A stretch of 5,575 nt of DNA from the NCBI GenBank assembly GCA_005885015.1, contig VAYG01000141.1:1-5575 (forward strand). The letters run 5' to 3'. A model generated the notes under the pieces. It searched no databases, was not told where the DNA came from, and saw only the letters and a program-made list of their open reading frames with translations. Positions 1 through 5,575 of this stretch are shown piece after piece. Numbering within the stretch: position 1 is the stretch's first letter; the number at the start of each line of letters is the position of its first letter. Origin of the DNA: Actinomycetota bacterium (GTDB lineage: Bacteria; Actinomycetota; UBA4738). The position numbers were made by a program, and so were the translations under genes.

Positions 1-311
1 TCCTCGAGGTGTTCTGGGCCATGCACGACCCGACCCAGGTCGACCGCCAGGGTCCGGACGTGGGCGACCAGTACCGGAGCGCCATCTTCACGCACTCGCC
101 CGAGCAGCAGGCCGCGGCCGAGGCCTCGCGGCAGCGGGCGCAGGAAAGGTTCAAGAGGCCCATCGCCACGGAGATCCGGCCGATCACCATGTTCTATCCG
201 GCCGAGGACTATCACCAGGCTTACTACGAGAAGAACGGCCACGAGCCGTACTGCCATGTGGTGCCGACCAGAGTGCTCGAGGACCTCGGTCTGATCTCCG
301 CTCGCGGCTGA
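1..311 (+). CDS. msrA: Peptide-methionine (S)-S-oxide reductase MsrA, C-terminal part (cut by left edge)
   Basis: MsrA reduces the S-epimer of methionine sulfoxide in proteins and free methionine in the cytoplasm, using a catalytic Cys that is regenerated by thioredoxin. The first complete codon is at position 3, and 102 residues are visible up to a TGA at 309-311. Seen directly are three family hallmarks in the right order: WAMHDPTQ near the start, GPDVGDQYRSAIF, then FYPAEDYHQAYYEKN. The GCFWG-type catalytic Cys motif should lie further upstream, outside the window, so the enzyme's activity cannot be judged. A single Cys near the end, in HEPYCHVV, sits where many MsrA proteins carry a resolving Cys. 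This assignment is by family knowledge. The first GTG at position 9 is an internal Val codon, not a start. The gene converges on the VOC gene with 18 bp between the stops. No fused MsrB domain follows. Confidence 0.95.
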   Translation, partial: LEVFWAMHDPTQVDRQGPDVGDQYRSAIFTHSPEQQAAAEASRQRAQERFKRPIATEIRPITMFYPAEDYHQAYYEKNGHEPYCHVVPTRVLEDLGLISARG

Positions 312-329
312 CAGGATGCCGGCCTGGGT

Positions 330-686
330 CTACGGCTGTTCGCGGGCCCTGAGGACGCAGAACTCGTTGCCCTCAGGGTCCGCCATCACGACCCACGTCA
401 CTTCGCCCTGGCCGATGTCGATGCGCTTGGCCCCGAGCCCGATCAGCCGCTCCACCTCGGCCTCCTGGTTCTCCGGGTTGAGGTCGATGTGCAGCCGGTT
501 CTTCACGGTCTTGCCCTCGGGAACAGGCACGATGCTCAGCGCCGGGTAGGTCTTCTCGTCCCTGGCGATCACGACTTCGTCGGGCGCGCTGTAGATCACC
601 TGGTAGTCGAGGACCGCAGCCCAGAACTTCGCGATCGTCGCCGGGTCCGAGCTGTCGACGGTCACCGTGTACCACTTGCTCCCCAT
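330..686 (-). CDS. VOC-superfamily glyoxalase-like protein
   Basis: This is a 118-residue protein with the single-module size and beta-alpha-beta-beta-beta pattern of the vicinal oxygen chelate superfamily, closest in appearance to the glyoxalase-like (Glyoxalase_6 type) group. Seen: an N-terminal WYTVTVDSSDP strand and turn, an alpha-helix with FWAAVL at 21-26, RLHIDL at 64-69, LGAKRIDIG at 84-92, and the C-terminal signature MADPEGNEFCVLR at 101-113. His66 and Glu108 are possible metal ligands. The first strand lacks the His that true glyoxalase I enzymes use, so a metal-dependent reaction is uncertain and the substrate is unknown. The ATG at 684-686 was chosen because GGAGG lies 7 nt upstream. 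A longer in-frame start at 734 would add 16 residues unlike the family and would overlap the transporter start. The gene is divergent from the transporter and convergent with msrA. The fold is confident, the function is not. Confidence 0.87.
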   Translation of the reverse strand: MGSKWYTVTVDSSDPATIAKFWAAVLDYQVIYSAPDEVVIARDEKTYPALSIVPVPEGKTVKNRLHIDLNPENQEAEVERLIGLGAKRIDIGQGEVTWVVMADPEGNEFCVLRAREQP

Positions 687-693
687 CGTCCGA

Positions 694-698
694 CCTCC
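694..698 (-). promoter_or_regulatory. Ribosome binding site of the VOC gene
   Basis: Read on the minus strand this is GGAGG, 7 nt before the ATG at 684-686. It decides the start codon in favour of this ATG over the upstream in-frame start at 734. Confidence 0.75.
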
Positions 699-720
699 GT
701 GGGAAGTCAGGGTAGCGCCA

Positions 721-726
721 TAAGCT
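721..726 (+). promoter_or_regulatory. Possible -10 element for a leaderless transporter mRNA
   Basis: TAAGCT matches the TANNNT pattern of high-GC bacterial -10 elements and ends 6 nt before the transporter ATG at 733. That is the distance expected if transcription starts at the A of the ATG. No purine-rich Shine-Dalgarno sequence lies just before this ATG, which is consistent with a leaderless transcript. No TTGACA-like -35 is visible about 17 nt upstream. This is an inference from spacing only, and chance matches to TANNNT are common. Confidence 0.3.
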
Positions 727-732
727 TGCGGC

Positions 733-2055
733 ATGCCAGCGCCGAGCCGGGCGGGCTATCGACGGCACGGAAGCCACCGCCACCTGATCCGTTCTCCCTT
801 CGGCGGAAGGGCCGTCCACTACTGGCGCAATCTGGGGCCCGGACTGGTGACGGGCGCCTCGGACAACGACCCGTCGGGGATCGGGACCTACTCCATCGCC
901 GGAGCCTCCACGGGATACCGGCTGCTGTGGATGGCCCCCTTCACCCTGCCGCTCCTTGTGGCGGTCCAGTCGATGGCCGCGCGGATCGGCGCGTACAAGG
1001 AGGAAGGGCTGGGGCAGGTCATCGAGGAGCGTTTCGGGCGAAAGGTGCTGGTCGGCTCGGTTGCGGTCCTGCTCTTCGTGAACATCGTGACGATCGCCGC
1101 CGACCTCGGAGGGGTCGCCGCGGGTCTCCATCTGCTGGTTCCCGTGCCAGTCGGGGTGGTCATCCCGGTCATCGTCGCGGGGCTGCTCGCCGTCGAGATC
1201 TTCTGGTCCTACCGGCGGTTCGCGAGCGTCGTGAAGTGGCTCACCCTGGTGTTGTTCCTCTACTTCATCTCCGGCTTCGTGGCCGGACCTGACTGGGGGC
1301 AGGTACTGAGGGACACGTTCCTCCCCCACGTCACGATGTCCCGAGACTTCCTTTCCTCCGCGGTGGCCGTCCTGGGCACGACGATCAGCCCCTACATGTT
1401 CTTCTGGATCTGTTCGCAGGAGGTGGAGGAGGAGGAAGAGGAGGGTCCGGATCCGGAGGACGATCCGAGGAGCGCGTCGCTGGCCGAACGGAGGCGGCGG
1501 ACCGACGTCGTCACGGGGATGGCGTACGCCAACCTGGTCTTCTACTTCATCATCCTGTCCAGCGCTGCGACGCTCGGGGCCCACGGCATCAAGGTCCAAA
1601 CCGCCGAACAGGCTGCCAGGGCGTTGGGCCCGGTGGTGGGGCGGTTCGACGCGGTCCTGTTCGCCGTGGGGATGGTTGGTGCCGGCCTCATCGCCATTCC
1701 GGTGCTGGCCGGGGCGGTCGCCTTCCCTCTGGCCGAGCTGTTCAACTGGAGAGAAGGCCTCAACAAGTCACTGCGCAGCGCACCCGGCTTCTACTCCGCC
1801 CTTTCGGCTGCCGTCGTGATGGGAGTGGCCCTGAACTTCTTCGGGGTGAACCCGTTCAAGGCACTGCTGTACGCGGCAGTGCTTCAGGGGCTGCTGGCGC
1901 CGGTCCTGCTCGTCCTCCTCACGCTGGTGGCCAGCGACCGAACCGTCATGGGATCACACCGCAACGGCTGGTTCGATACGACGTTCGGCTTCCTGGCGGC
2001 AGGCGTGATGGCAGCCGCCGCCGTCGCGCTGATCGTGGTGACCTTCGTCGGCTGA
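733..2055 (+). CDS. NRAMP-family (SLC11) divalent metal cation transporter, atypical metal site
   Basis: This is a 440-residue inner-membrane protein of the NRAMP family, whose classical members import Mn2+ or Fe2+ with protons. About 11 hydrophobic segments can be drawn, at roughly 33-55, 63-83, 105-131, 139-158, 166-184, 206-228, 262-283, 303-330, 352-370, 375-400 and 414-439. Family landmarks are LGPGLVTGASDNDPSG in helix 1, TTISPYMFFW in helix 6, AIPVLAGAVAFPLAE in helix 8 and NPFKALLYAAVLQGLLAP in helix 10. Classical NRAMPs have DPGN in helix 1 and MPH in helix 6. Here these read DPSG (46-49) and SPY (219-221), so the Asp is kept but the selectivity Met, the His and the Asn are not. Substrate is therefore open, and a classical mntH label would be unsafe. 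A basic tail of about 32 residues precedes helix 1, and an acidic loop (230-244, six Glu in a row) follows helix 6. ATG 733 is the only ATG, GTG or TTG start available before helix 1, and it has no obvious ribosome binding site. Confidence 0.93.
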   Translation: MPAPSRAGYRRHGSHRHLIRSPFGGRAVHYWRNLGPGLVTGASDNDPSGIGTYSIAGASTGYRLLWMAPFTLPLLVAVQSMAARIGAYKEEGLGQVIEERFGRKVLVGSVAVLLFVNIVTIAADLGGVAAGLHLLVPVPVGVVIPVIVAGLLAVEIFWSYRRFASVVKWLTLVLFLYFISGFVAGPDWGQVLRDTFLPHVTMSRDFLSSAVAVLGTTISPYMFFWICSQEVEEEEEEGPDPEDDPRSASLAERRRRTDVVTGMAYANLVFYFIILSSAATLGAHGIKVQTAEQAARALGPVVGRFDAVLFAVGMVGAGLIAIPVLAGAVAFPLAELFNWREGLNKSLRSAPGFYSALSAAVVMGVALNFFGVNPFKALLYAAVLQGLLAPVLLVLLTLVASDRTVMGSHRNGWFDTTFGFLAAGVMAAAAVALIVVTFVG

Positions 2056-2074
2056 AGGCTGTTACTTGGCCGAC
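2047..2074 (+). terminator. Possible hairpin between convergent genes
   Basis: GTCGGC (2047-2052) and GCCGAC (2069-2074) are perfect inverted repeats. In plus-strand RNA the stem extends inward by two G-U pairs and one A-U pair, giving about 9 pairs around a 10-nt loop, followed by a weak TTCTT tract. It straddles the transporter stop (2053-2055) and the stop of the 33-residue gene (2062-2064). On the minus strand only the 6-bp core pairs. It could end transporter transcription, but both arms lie partly in coding sequence and the U-tract is poor, so this is tentative. Confidence 0.3.
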
Positions 2075-2163
2075 TTCTTGGCCCGCTTCGCCTGACGCTT
2101 CTCCTTCAGGCTGTGCTGGGCCTGTTTCTTCTTGTTCGCTCCACCCTTGTCCTTGGAGGCCAT
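2062..2163 (-). CDS. 33-residue, highly basic small protein of unknown function
   Basis: ATG at 2161-2163 and TAA at 2062-2064 enclose 33 residues, starting MASKDKGGANKKKQ and ending RQAKRAKKSAK. There are 11 Lys, 2 Arg, one Asp and one Glu, so the net charge is about +11. It has no Cys, no aromatic residue and almost no hydrophobic ones, so a membrane segment, signal peptide or globular core is unlikely. Nucleic-acid, ribosome or polyanion binding is an inference from charge alone. The case for a real gene is the 8-base Shine-Dalgarno sequence GGAGGTGA set 8 nt before the ATG, plus an exact fit into the gap between two larger genes. Its stop is 6 bp from the transporter stop on the other strand, and it lies 56 bp downstream of the large cyclase gene on the same strand, so co-transcription is possible. 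I have an impression of similar tiny Lys-rich proteins in high-GC genomes, but cannot name a family. Confidence 0.72.
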   Translation of the reverse strand: MASKDKGGANKKKQAQHSLKEKRQAKRAKKSAK

Positions 2164-2171
2164 CTCGGGTT

Positions 2172-2179
2172 TCACCTCC
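2172..2179 (-). promoter_or_regulatory. Very strong Shine-Dalgarno of the 33-residue gene
   Basis: On the minus strand this reads GGAGGTGA, complementary over 8 bases to the usual 16S rRNA 3' end, with 8 nt to the ATG at 2163. It sits in a longer purine run (GGGGGGAGGTGAAA). It is the best ribosome binding site in the window and the main reason for calling so short a gene. Confidence 0.72.
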
Positions 2180-2219
2180 CCCCTGGCACGGTGTCGGTGT
2201 AGTCAATCACGAAATCGGA

Positions 2220-5200
2220 TCAAGCCGGCCCAGGGTTGAGCGGGTCTCGGCCCATGGCAGACCGCACCTCGGCGAGCGCGGGTTCCGCCCCCAACCGAGC
2301 GAACGCCGCAGCAGCCGCCTCGAATCGCGCCCGGGCCTCCTCGAGGCGACCCAGTCCGGCCAGGCACCGTCCAGCCCCGAAGAGCGCGTAGGCTCCTTCG
2401 AGGACGTGGCCCCAACGCGCCCACGCCGCCGCCGCATCTTCGTACATGGCCAGCGCCCCCGCGGGCTCTTGGCGCGCCTCGGTCAGCGCGGCCCGAGCGC
2501 TCAGGAGAGTTAGGCGGTACCGCTCGAGGCCGAGCGCGTCCGTGCCTTCGAGCGCTCGCTCGGCGAGTCCGAGATCACCCGCGCCTATCGAGAGCCGCAC
2601 CAGGTGGGGAAGCTCGCCGGCGCGAACCACCACGTCGTCCCTGGTCAATTCCAGGGCCTCCCCGACGAGACCTGCGGCCCCCGAGAGGTCGGCCGCCGCG
2701 AGGCGAGCGACCGCCGCCCCGATCATCGCCCACATCACCAGCGGCGGATCCTCCAACGGACGGGCCTGCTGGAGCACCGACTCGCAGAATCCCCTCGCCC
2801 CCGCACCTTGCCGGTGGGCCAGGACGGCGGCCCGGTCCGCGTTGGCGAAGGCCTCGTCGTGTCCGGATCCCTGGCGCTTGGCCTCCTCGACGACCTCCGA
2901 GCCCAGTCGGAGCACGTCGTCCCACTCTCCGACCTCGAACAGGACGGTGAGCATGGAGTCCCGGATGGCCAGGGCGGCTTCGCGCAACCCACGCGTCTCG
3001 GCGAAGGTCACCCCTTCGCGAAATGCTTCCAGCGCGGCCTGGGGACCCTCGATATGAGCCAGGCAGCTCCCGAGGTTGTTGTAGACGACCGCCGCGGCCC
3101 GGCCAACCCCAAGCGCCCGAAGGCTGTGCAGAGCCTTGCGCTGTTCGTCGACCCCTCCGCGATCGCCTTGAATGGCCCGGGCGTAACCTCGGAACGCGCG
3201 TGCGCGGGCAGCTGCGACGGACTCACCGACCTGCTCGGACAACTGGATGGCTCGATCAGCCTGCGCCACGACCTCCTGGTAGCGCCCGGCAACCAGTGCC
3301 GCGCCAGCGCCCGTCGCAAGGGCTCTCGCCAGCTCCGGCCCGGGAGGGAGTTGTCCGAGGAGCTCGACGGCCTCCGAGAGCAATGCTCGCCCCACCGTCG
3401 TTTCCCCCCGGTACTCGAGCACAACCGACTGACGCACCATGGCGTCGGCCGCTTCACCGAGCTGACCCTTGGCGCGGAACCCGGCGATCGCTTCCTTGCC
3501 GCGCTGCTGCGCATCCTCGAACCGGCCGGCGTGGAACGCGGCCTCGGCCAGGCTCGCCTGAACCCTGGCTCGGTCGGGATGTCCGGTGGGTGTCAGCTCG
3601 AGAGCTCTGAGGAGCAGGGCTTCGGCTTTCCCCACGTCGAGCGACATCGCCCGCCCGGCCGCGAGTCGCAGGTAGCGGGCGGCGGAAGCCTCCAGGTCGA
3701 GCAGATCCTGGGTCTGCCCCGCAGCCCTGGCCAGCTCGAGTGCGCTGGTGGCGTGGTGGGCGAGGATCTCGCCCAGGTCTCCCAGCCGCTCGCCAGCGAT
3801 CCCCTCGATCCACTCCGCTGCCAGGCGGTGCTTCGCCGAGCGCATGGCGCGAGGGATCTGTCCGTAGGCGATGTCTCGAACGAGTGCGTGCAAGAACGCG
3901 TATTCGGACTGGCTCCGAAGGCTCGACGAGGGGACCGGCCGGAGCTCCTTCACCTTGGTCTCGTCTGCGTCCGCGAGGGAGGCGACCGCGCCCGACCAAA
4001 ACACCCTCCCGATGACGGACGCGTCCTGGAGCTCGGCCTTGCGCTCGGGGGCGAGGGTATCGAGGCGGGCGCCGATGAGAGCCTGCACACTCTGCGGAAA
4101 CTCGAGCCCACCCAGTTCCTTCGTGAGCCGGCCTGTCTCGTCGAACAGGCCGCGGTCTCGGAGGGTGCGGGTGAATTCCTCCGCGTAGAGCGGGTTCCCT
4201 CCCGACCGCTCCAGGAGGAGCTCCTGAGTGTCTGGAGGGAGTGAGGCGGCGTGCAGAAGGCTCGAGATGAGAGTGGTGGTCTCGTCCTCCGAGAGAGGTG
4301 GGAGCGCCACGACGGCGGCGTTGCGCATCCCCGCACCCCACGTGGGAAAGCGGTCGTAGAGCTCGGGCCTGGCCGTGGCGATCACCAGCAGCGGAGAGGC
4401 CGTCGCATGCTCGGCGAGGTGCTCGATGAACGCGACCATCGCCGGGTCCGCCCAGTGAACGTCCTCGAGGACGGCGACCAGGGGGTGGACGCGGCCGACG
4501 GCTTCGATGAACTGGAGCCAGGCCGCGAAGGCCTCCTCCCGCTCCACAGGGGTGCCGGCGTCTCCCCCTACGAGCGGCGCCAGGCGAACGTGGAGCCACG
4601 CCCGTTCGGAAGACTCCGCCACCAGGCCGGCGAGCAGCTCGGTGAGCTTCTTGTCGCGGTCGGGGGCCGAGTCGGAGTCGAAAACACCCGCCTGTCCCTT
4701 CACGATCTCGCCGAGAGCCCAGAACGTGATGCCGTCGCCGTACGGGAGGCACCGACCGCGACGCCACTGCACGGTGGCCTCGGGGGCCAGCCGCGAGAGA
4801 GAGGCACCGAATTCGGCCACCAAGCGGCTCTTCCCCACCCCCGGCTCGCCCACGATGGTCACGAGTTGCACGCTCTTCTGCGTGAGCGCTCGGAGGAACG
4901 CTTGCTCCAGCAGGCTGCGCTCGAGATGGCGGCCGACGAAAGGCGTCGCGGCCCCCCGCTCGGTGATGGTGGCGAGTGGCCGGACGGCGACCGCTCGCCA
5001 CACCCGCAAAGGCTCCGTTTTCCCCTTCGCGATGACGGGCTCGAGCTCTTCGTACTCGACGGCCTGGCTGGTGGCTCGGTACGTGGACGCACCGACGAGA
5101 ATCCCGCCGACGGGCGCAGCAGTCTGCAGCCGCGAAGCCGTGTTCACGACGTCGCCGGCCACGTTCAGCCCTTCGCGCACGCCGTCAGCTGGGGTGACCA

Positions 5201-5575
5201 AGGCCTCCCCGCTGTTTACCCCGATGCGGACGGCGAGAGGTTCGCCCGTGTGGCGTTCGTTCAGTATTCGGATCCCATCGAGGAGGCGCAGGGCGACACG
5301 GACGGCCCGTTCCGGATCGTCCTCGTGGGCAACCGGAGATCCGAACACGCCCATGGCCGCGTCGCCGATGAACTTGTCGAGCGTTCCTCCGTGGCGTTCG
5401 ATCTCGGCCCGAGCGAGGGAGTGGAACGGCTGGAGGATCGCCCGGACGTCTTCTGGATCGGCTCGGTCGGAGCGCGCCGTGAACCCGACCAGATCGCAGA
5501 ACAGGACCGTGACCACCTTGCGCTCGGTCCGAGGCGCCGGAGCTTCCGCCAGCGGATGGGCGCAATAGGGGCAGA
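2220..5575 (-). CDS. Class III nucleotide cyclase / STAND-AAA ATPase / TPR protein (N-terminus cut by right edge)
   Basis: This is a large cytoplasmic signalling protein with 1117 residues visible. Numbering here starts at the Val encoded at 5514-5516. The frame stays open through 19 further residues to the window edge, including a CPYC motif (Cys codons at 5571-5573 and 5562-5564) that looks like the last half of a zinc ribbon, so the true start is outside. Cyclase domain, about 1-175: metal Asp8 (LFCDLVGFT) and Asp52 (FIGDAAMGVFG), Lys48 at the adenine-recognition position, and Asn125 and Arg129 (VVNTASRL) as transition-state residues. All main catalytic positions are therefore present, and cAMP formation from ATP is likely. 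ATPase, about 190-580: FVGR at 193-196, Walker A GEPGVGKS at 223-230, Walker B VLEDVHWAD at 349-357, TARPE at 381-385 and SGGNPLYAEEF at 438-448, then a winged-helix-like part ending in the FLHALVRDIAYGQIPRA motif at 541-556. About 600-1090 is a helical TPR array, clearest at 808-842 and 1001-1074. No membrane segment is seen. By family it is probably a ligand- or partner-gated regulator, but its signal is unknown. Confidence 0.93.
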   Translation of the reverse strand, partial: CPYCAHPLAEAPAPRTERKVVTVLFCDLVGFTARSDRADPEDVRAILQPFHSLARAEIERHGGTLDKFIGDAAMGVFGSPVAHEDDPERAVRVALRLLDGIRILNERHTGEPLAVRIGVNSGEALVTPADGVREGLNVAGDVVNTASRLQTAAPVGGILVGASTYRATSQAVEYEELEPVIAKGKTEPLRVWRAVAVRPLATITERGAATPFVGRHLERSLLEQAFLRALTQKSVQLVTIVGEPGVGKSRLVAEFGASLSRLAPEATVQWRRGRCLPYGDGITFWALGEIVKGQAGVFDSDSAPDRDKKLTELLAGLVAESSERAWLHVRLAPLVGGDAGTPVEREEAFAAWLQFIEAVGRVHPLVAVLEDVHWADPAMVAFIEHLAEHATASPLLVIATARPELYDRFPTWGAGMRNAAVVALPPLSEDETTTLISSLLHAASLPPDTQELLLERSGGNPLYAEEFTRTLRDRGLFDETGRLTKELGGLEFPQSVQALIGARLDTLAPERKAELQDASVIGRVFWSGAVASLADADETKVKELRPVPSSSLRSQSEYAFLHALVRDIAYGQIPRAMRSAKHRLAAEWIEGIAGERLGDLGEILAHHATSALELARAAGQTQDLLDLEASAARYLRLAAGRAMSLDVGKAEALLLRALELTPTGHPDRARVQASLAEAAFHAGRFEDAQQRGKEAIAGFRAKGQLGEAADAMVRQSVVLEYRGETTVGRALLSEAVELLGQLPPGPELARALATGAGAALVAGRYQEVVAQADRAIQLSEQVGESVAAARARAFRGYARAIQGDRGGVDEQRKALHSLRALGVGRAAAVVYNNLGSCLAHIEGPQAALEAFREGVTFAETRGLREAALAIRDSMLTVLFEVGEWDDVLRLGSEVVEEAKRQGSGHDEAFANADRAAVLAHRQGAGARGFCESVLQQARPLEDPPLVMWAMIGAAVARLAAADLSGAAGLVGEALELTRDDVVVRAGELPHLVRLSIGAGDLGLAERALEGTDALGLERYRLTLLSARAALTEARQEPAGALAMYEDAAAAWARWGHVLEGAYALFGAGRCLAGLGRLEEARARFEAAAAAFARLGAEPALAEVRSAMGRDPLNPGPA

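Noticed and set aside
296..345. A terminator hairpin between msrA and the VOC gene.
   Set aside because: Only short, mismatched GC pairings are present (for example CGCG with CGCG), with no U-tract. The gap itself is 18 bp.
373..1599. A 408-codon minus-strand open frame across the VOC gene and the transporter.
   Set aside because: It is antisense to clear family genes and its translation is Arg/Gly/Pro/Asp-rich with no recognisable motif. This is the usual by-product of third-position GC bias.
1..2055. An MsrA, VOC and NRAMP oxidative-stress or metal operon.
   Set aside because: The three genes alternate strands (plus, minus, plus) and cannot form one transcript. The functional link would rest on adjacency alone.
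2189..2200. Tandem hexamer CGGTGT x2 in the gap between the cyclase and the small gene.
   Set aside because: Two copies of six bases are too few to suggest an operator or repeat array.
1946..2206. An 86-codon minus-strand frame overlapping the 33-residue gene.
   Set aside because: It lies in a different phase from the strong GGAGGTGA-to-ATG arrangement, runs into the transporter and has no protein-like features.
2196..2223. A possible minus-strand promoter for the 33-residue gene: TTGATC, 16 nt, TACACC.
   Set aside because: Both boxes are weak matches, and the -35 overlaps the end of the cyclase gene. It is not separable from chance.
2604..4244. A 546-codon plus-strand open frame opposite the cyclase-ATPase gene.
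   Set aside because: The opposite strand carries an unmistakable TPR and ATPase protein. The plus-strand product shows no domain and has no ribosome binding site that I can see.
3454..5001. A 515-codon minus-strand frame overlapping the ATPase region in another phase.
   Set aside because: Its composition is extremely Arg/Gly/Pro-rich and it tracks the real gene's codon bias. It is a shadow frame.
2220..5575. A STAND-type antiphage defence gene.
   Set aside because: The ATPase-TPR part resembles STAND proteins, but the N-terminal effector is an ordinary class III cyclase, an architecture widespread as a regulator, and no defence genes are nearby.

Overview
The window is GC-rich (roughly two thirds G+C by eye), with strong third-position GC bias and tightly packed genes. 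This fits a high-GC soil-type bacterium. An actinobacterial or actinobacterium-like lineage is my best guess, because the cyclase/ATPase/TPR architecture is abundant there, but nothing here fixes the taxon. No rRNA, tRNA, CRISPR array, insertion sequence or phage gene is visible.

Layout from left to right: (1) 1-311, plus strand: the C-terminal part of a peptide-methionine (S)-S-oxide reductase (MsrA), cut by the left edge. (2) 330-686, minus strand: a small glyoxalase-like (VOC superfamily) protein, convergent with msrA across an 18-bp gap. (3) 687-732: a 46-bp divergent intergenic region holding the VOC ribosome binding site and a possible -10 element for the next gene. (4) 733-2055, plus strand: an 11-helix NRAMP-family metal transporter whose substrate-site motifs are not those of classical Mn/Fe transporters. 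(5) 2062-2163, minus strand: a 33-residue, strongly basic protein with a near-perfect Shine-Dalgarno sequence. Its stop codon lies 6 bp from the transporter's stop, and a possible hairpin straddles both. (6) 2220 to the right edge, minus strand: a very large regulatory protein with a zinc-ribbon-like CxxC, class III nucleotide cyclase, STAND/AAA-type ATPase and TPR repeats, cut at its N-terminus by the window edge.

Functional links are limited. The large cyclase and the 33-residue gene are on the same strand, 56 bp apart, and could be co-transcribed, although the small gene has its own strong ribosome binding site. The transporter and the VOC gene share a divergent control region. MsrA (repair of oxidised methionine), a VOC protein and a metal transporter could all be read as stress or metal housekeeping, but they sit on alternating strands and do not form an operon, so I do not propose a pathway.

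I did not find a clear new system. The items most worth a second look are the 33-residue basic protein, the altered metal site and acidic loop of the NRAMP transporter, and two local departures from family expectation in the cyclase-ATPase protein.
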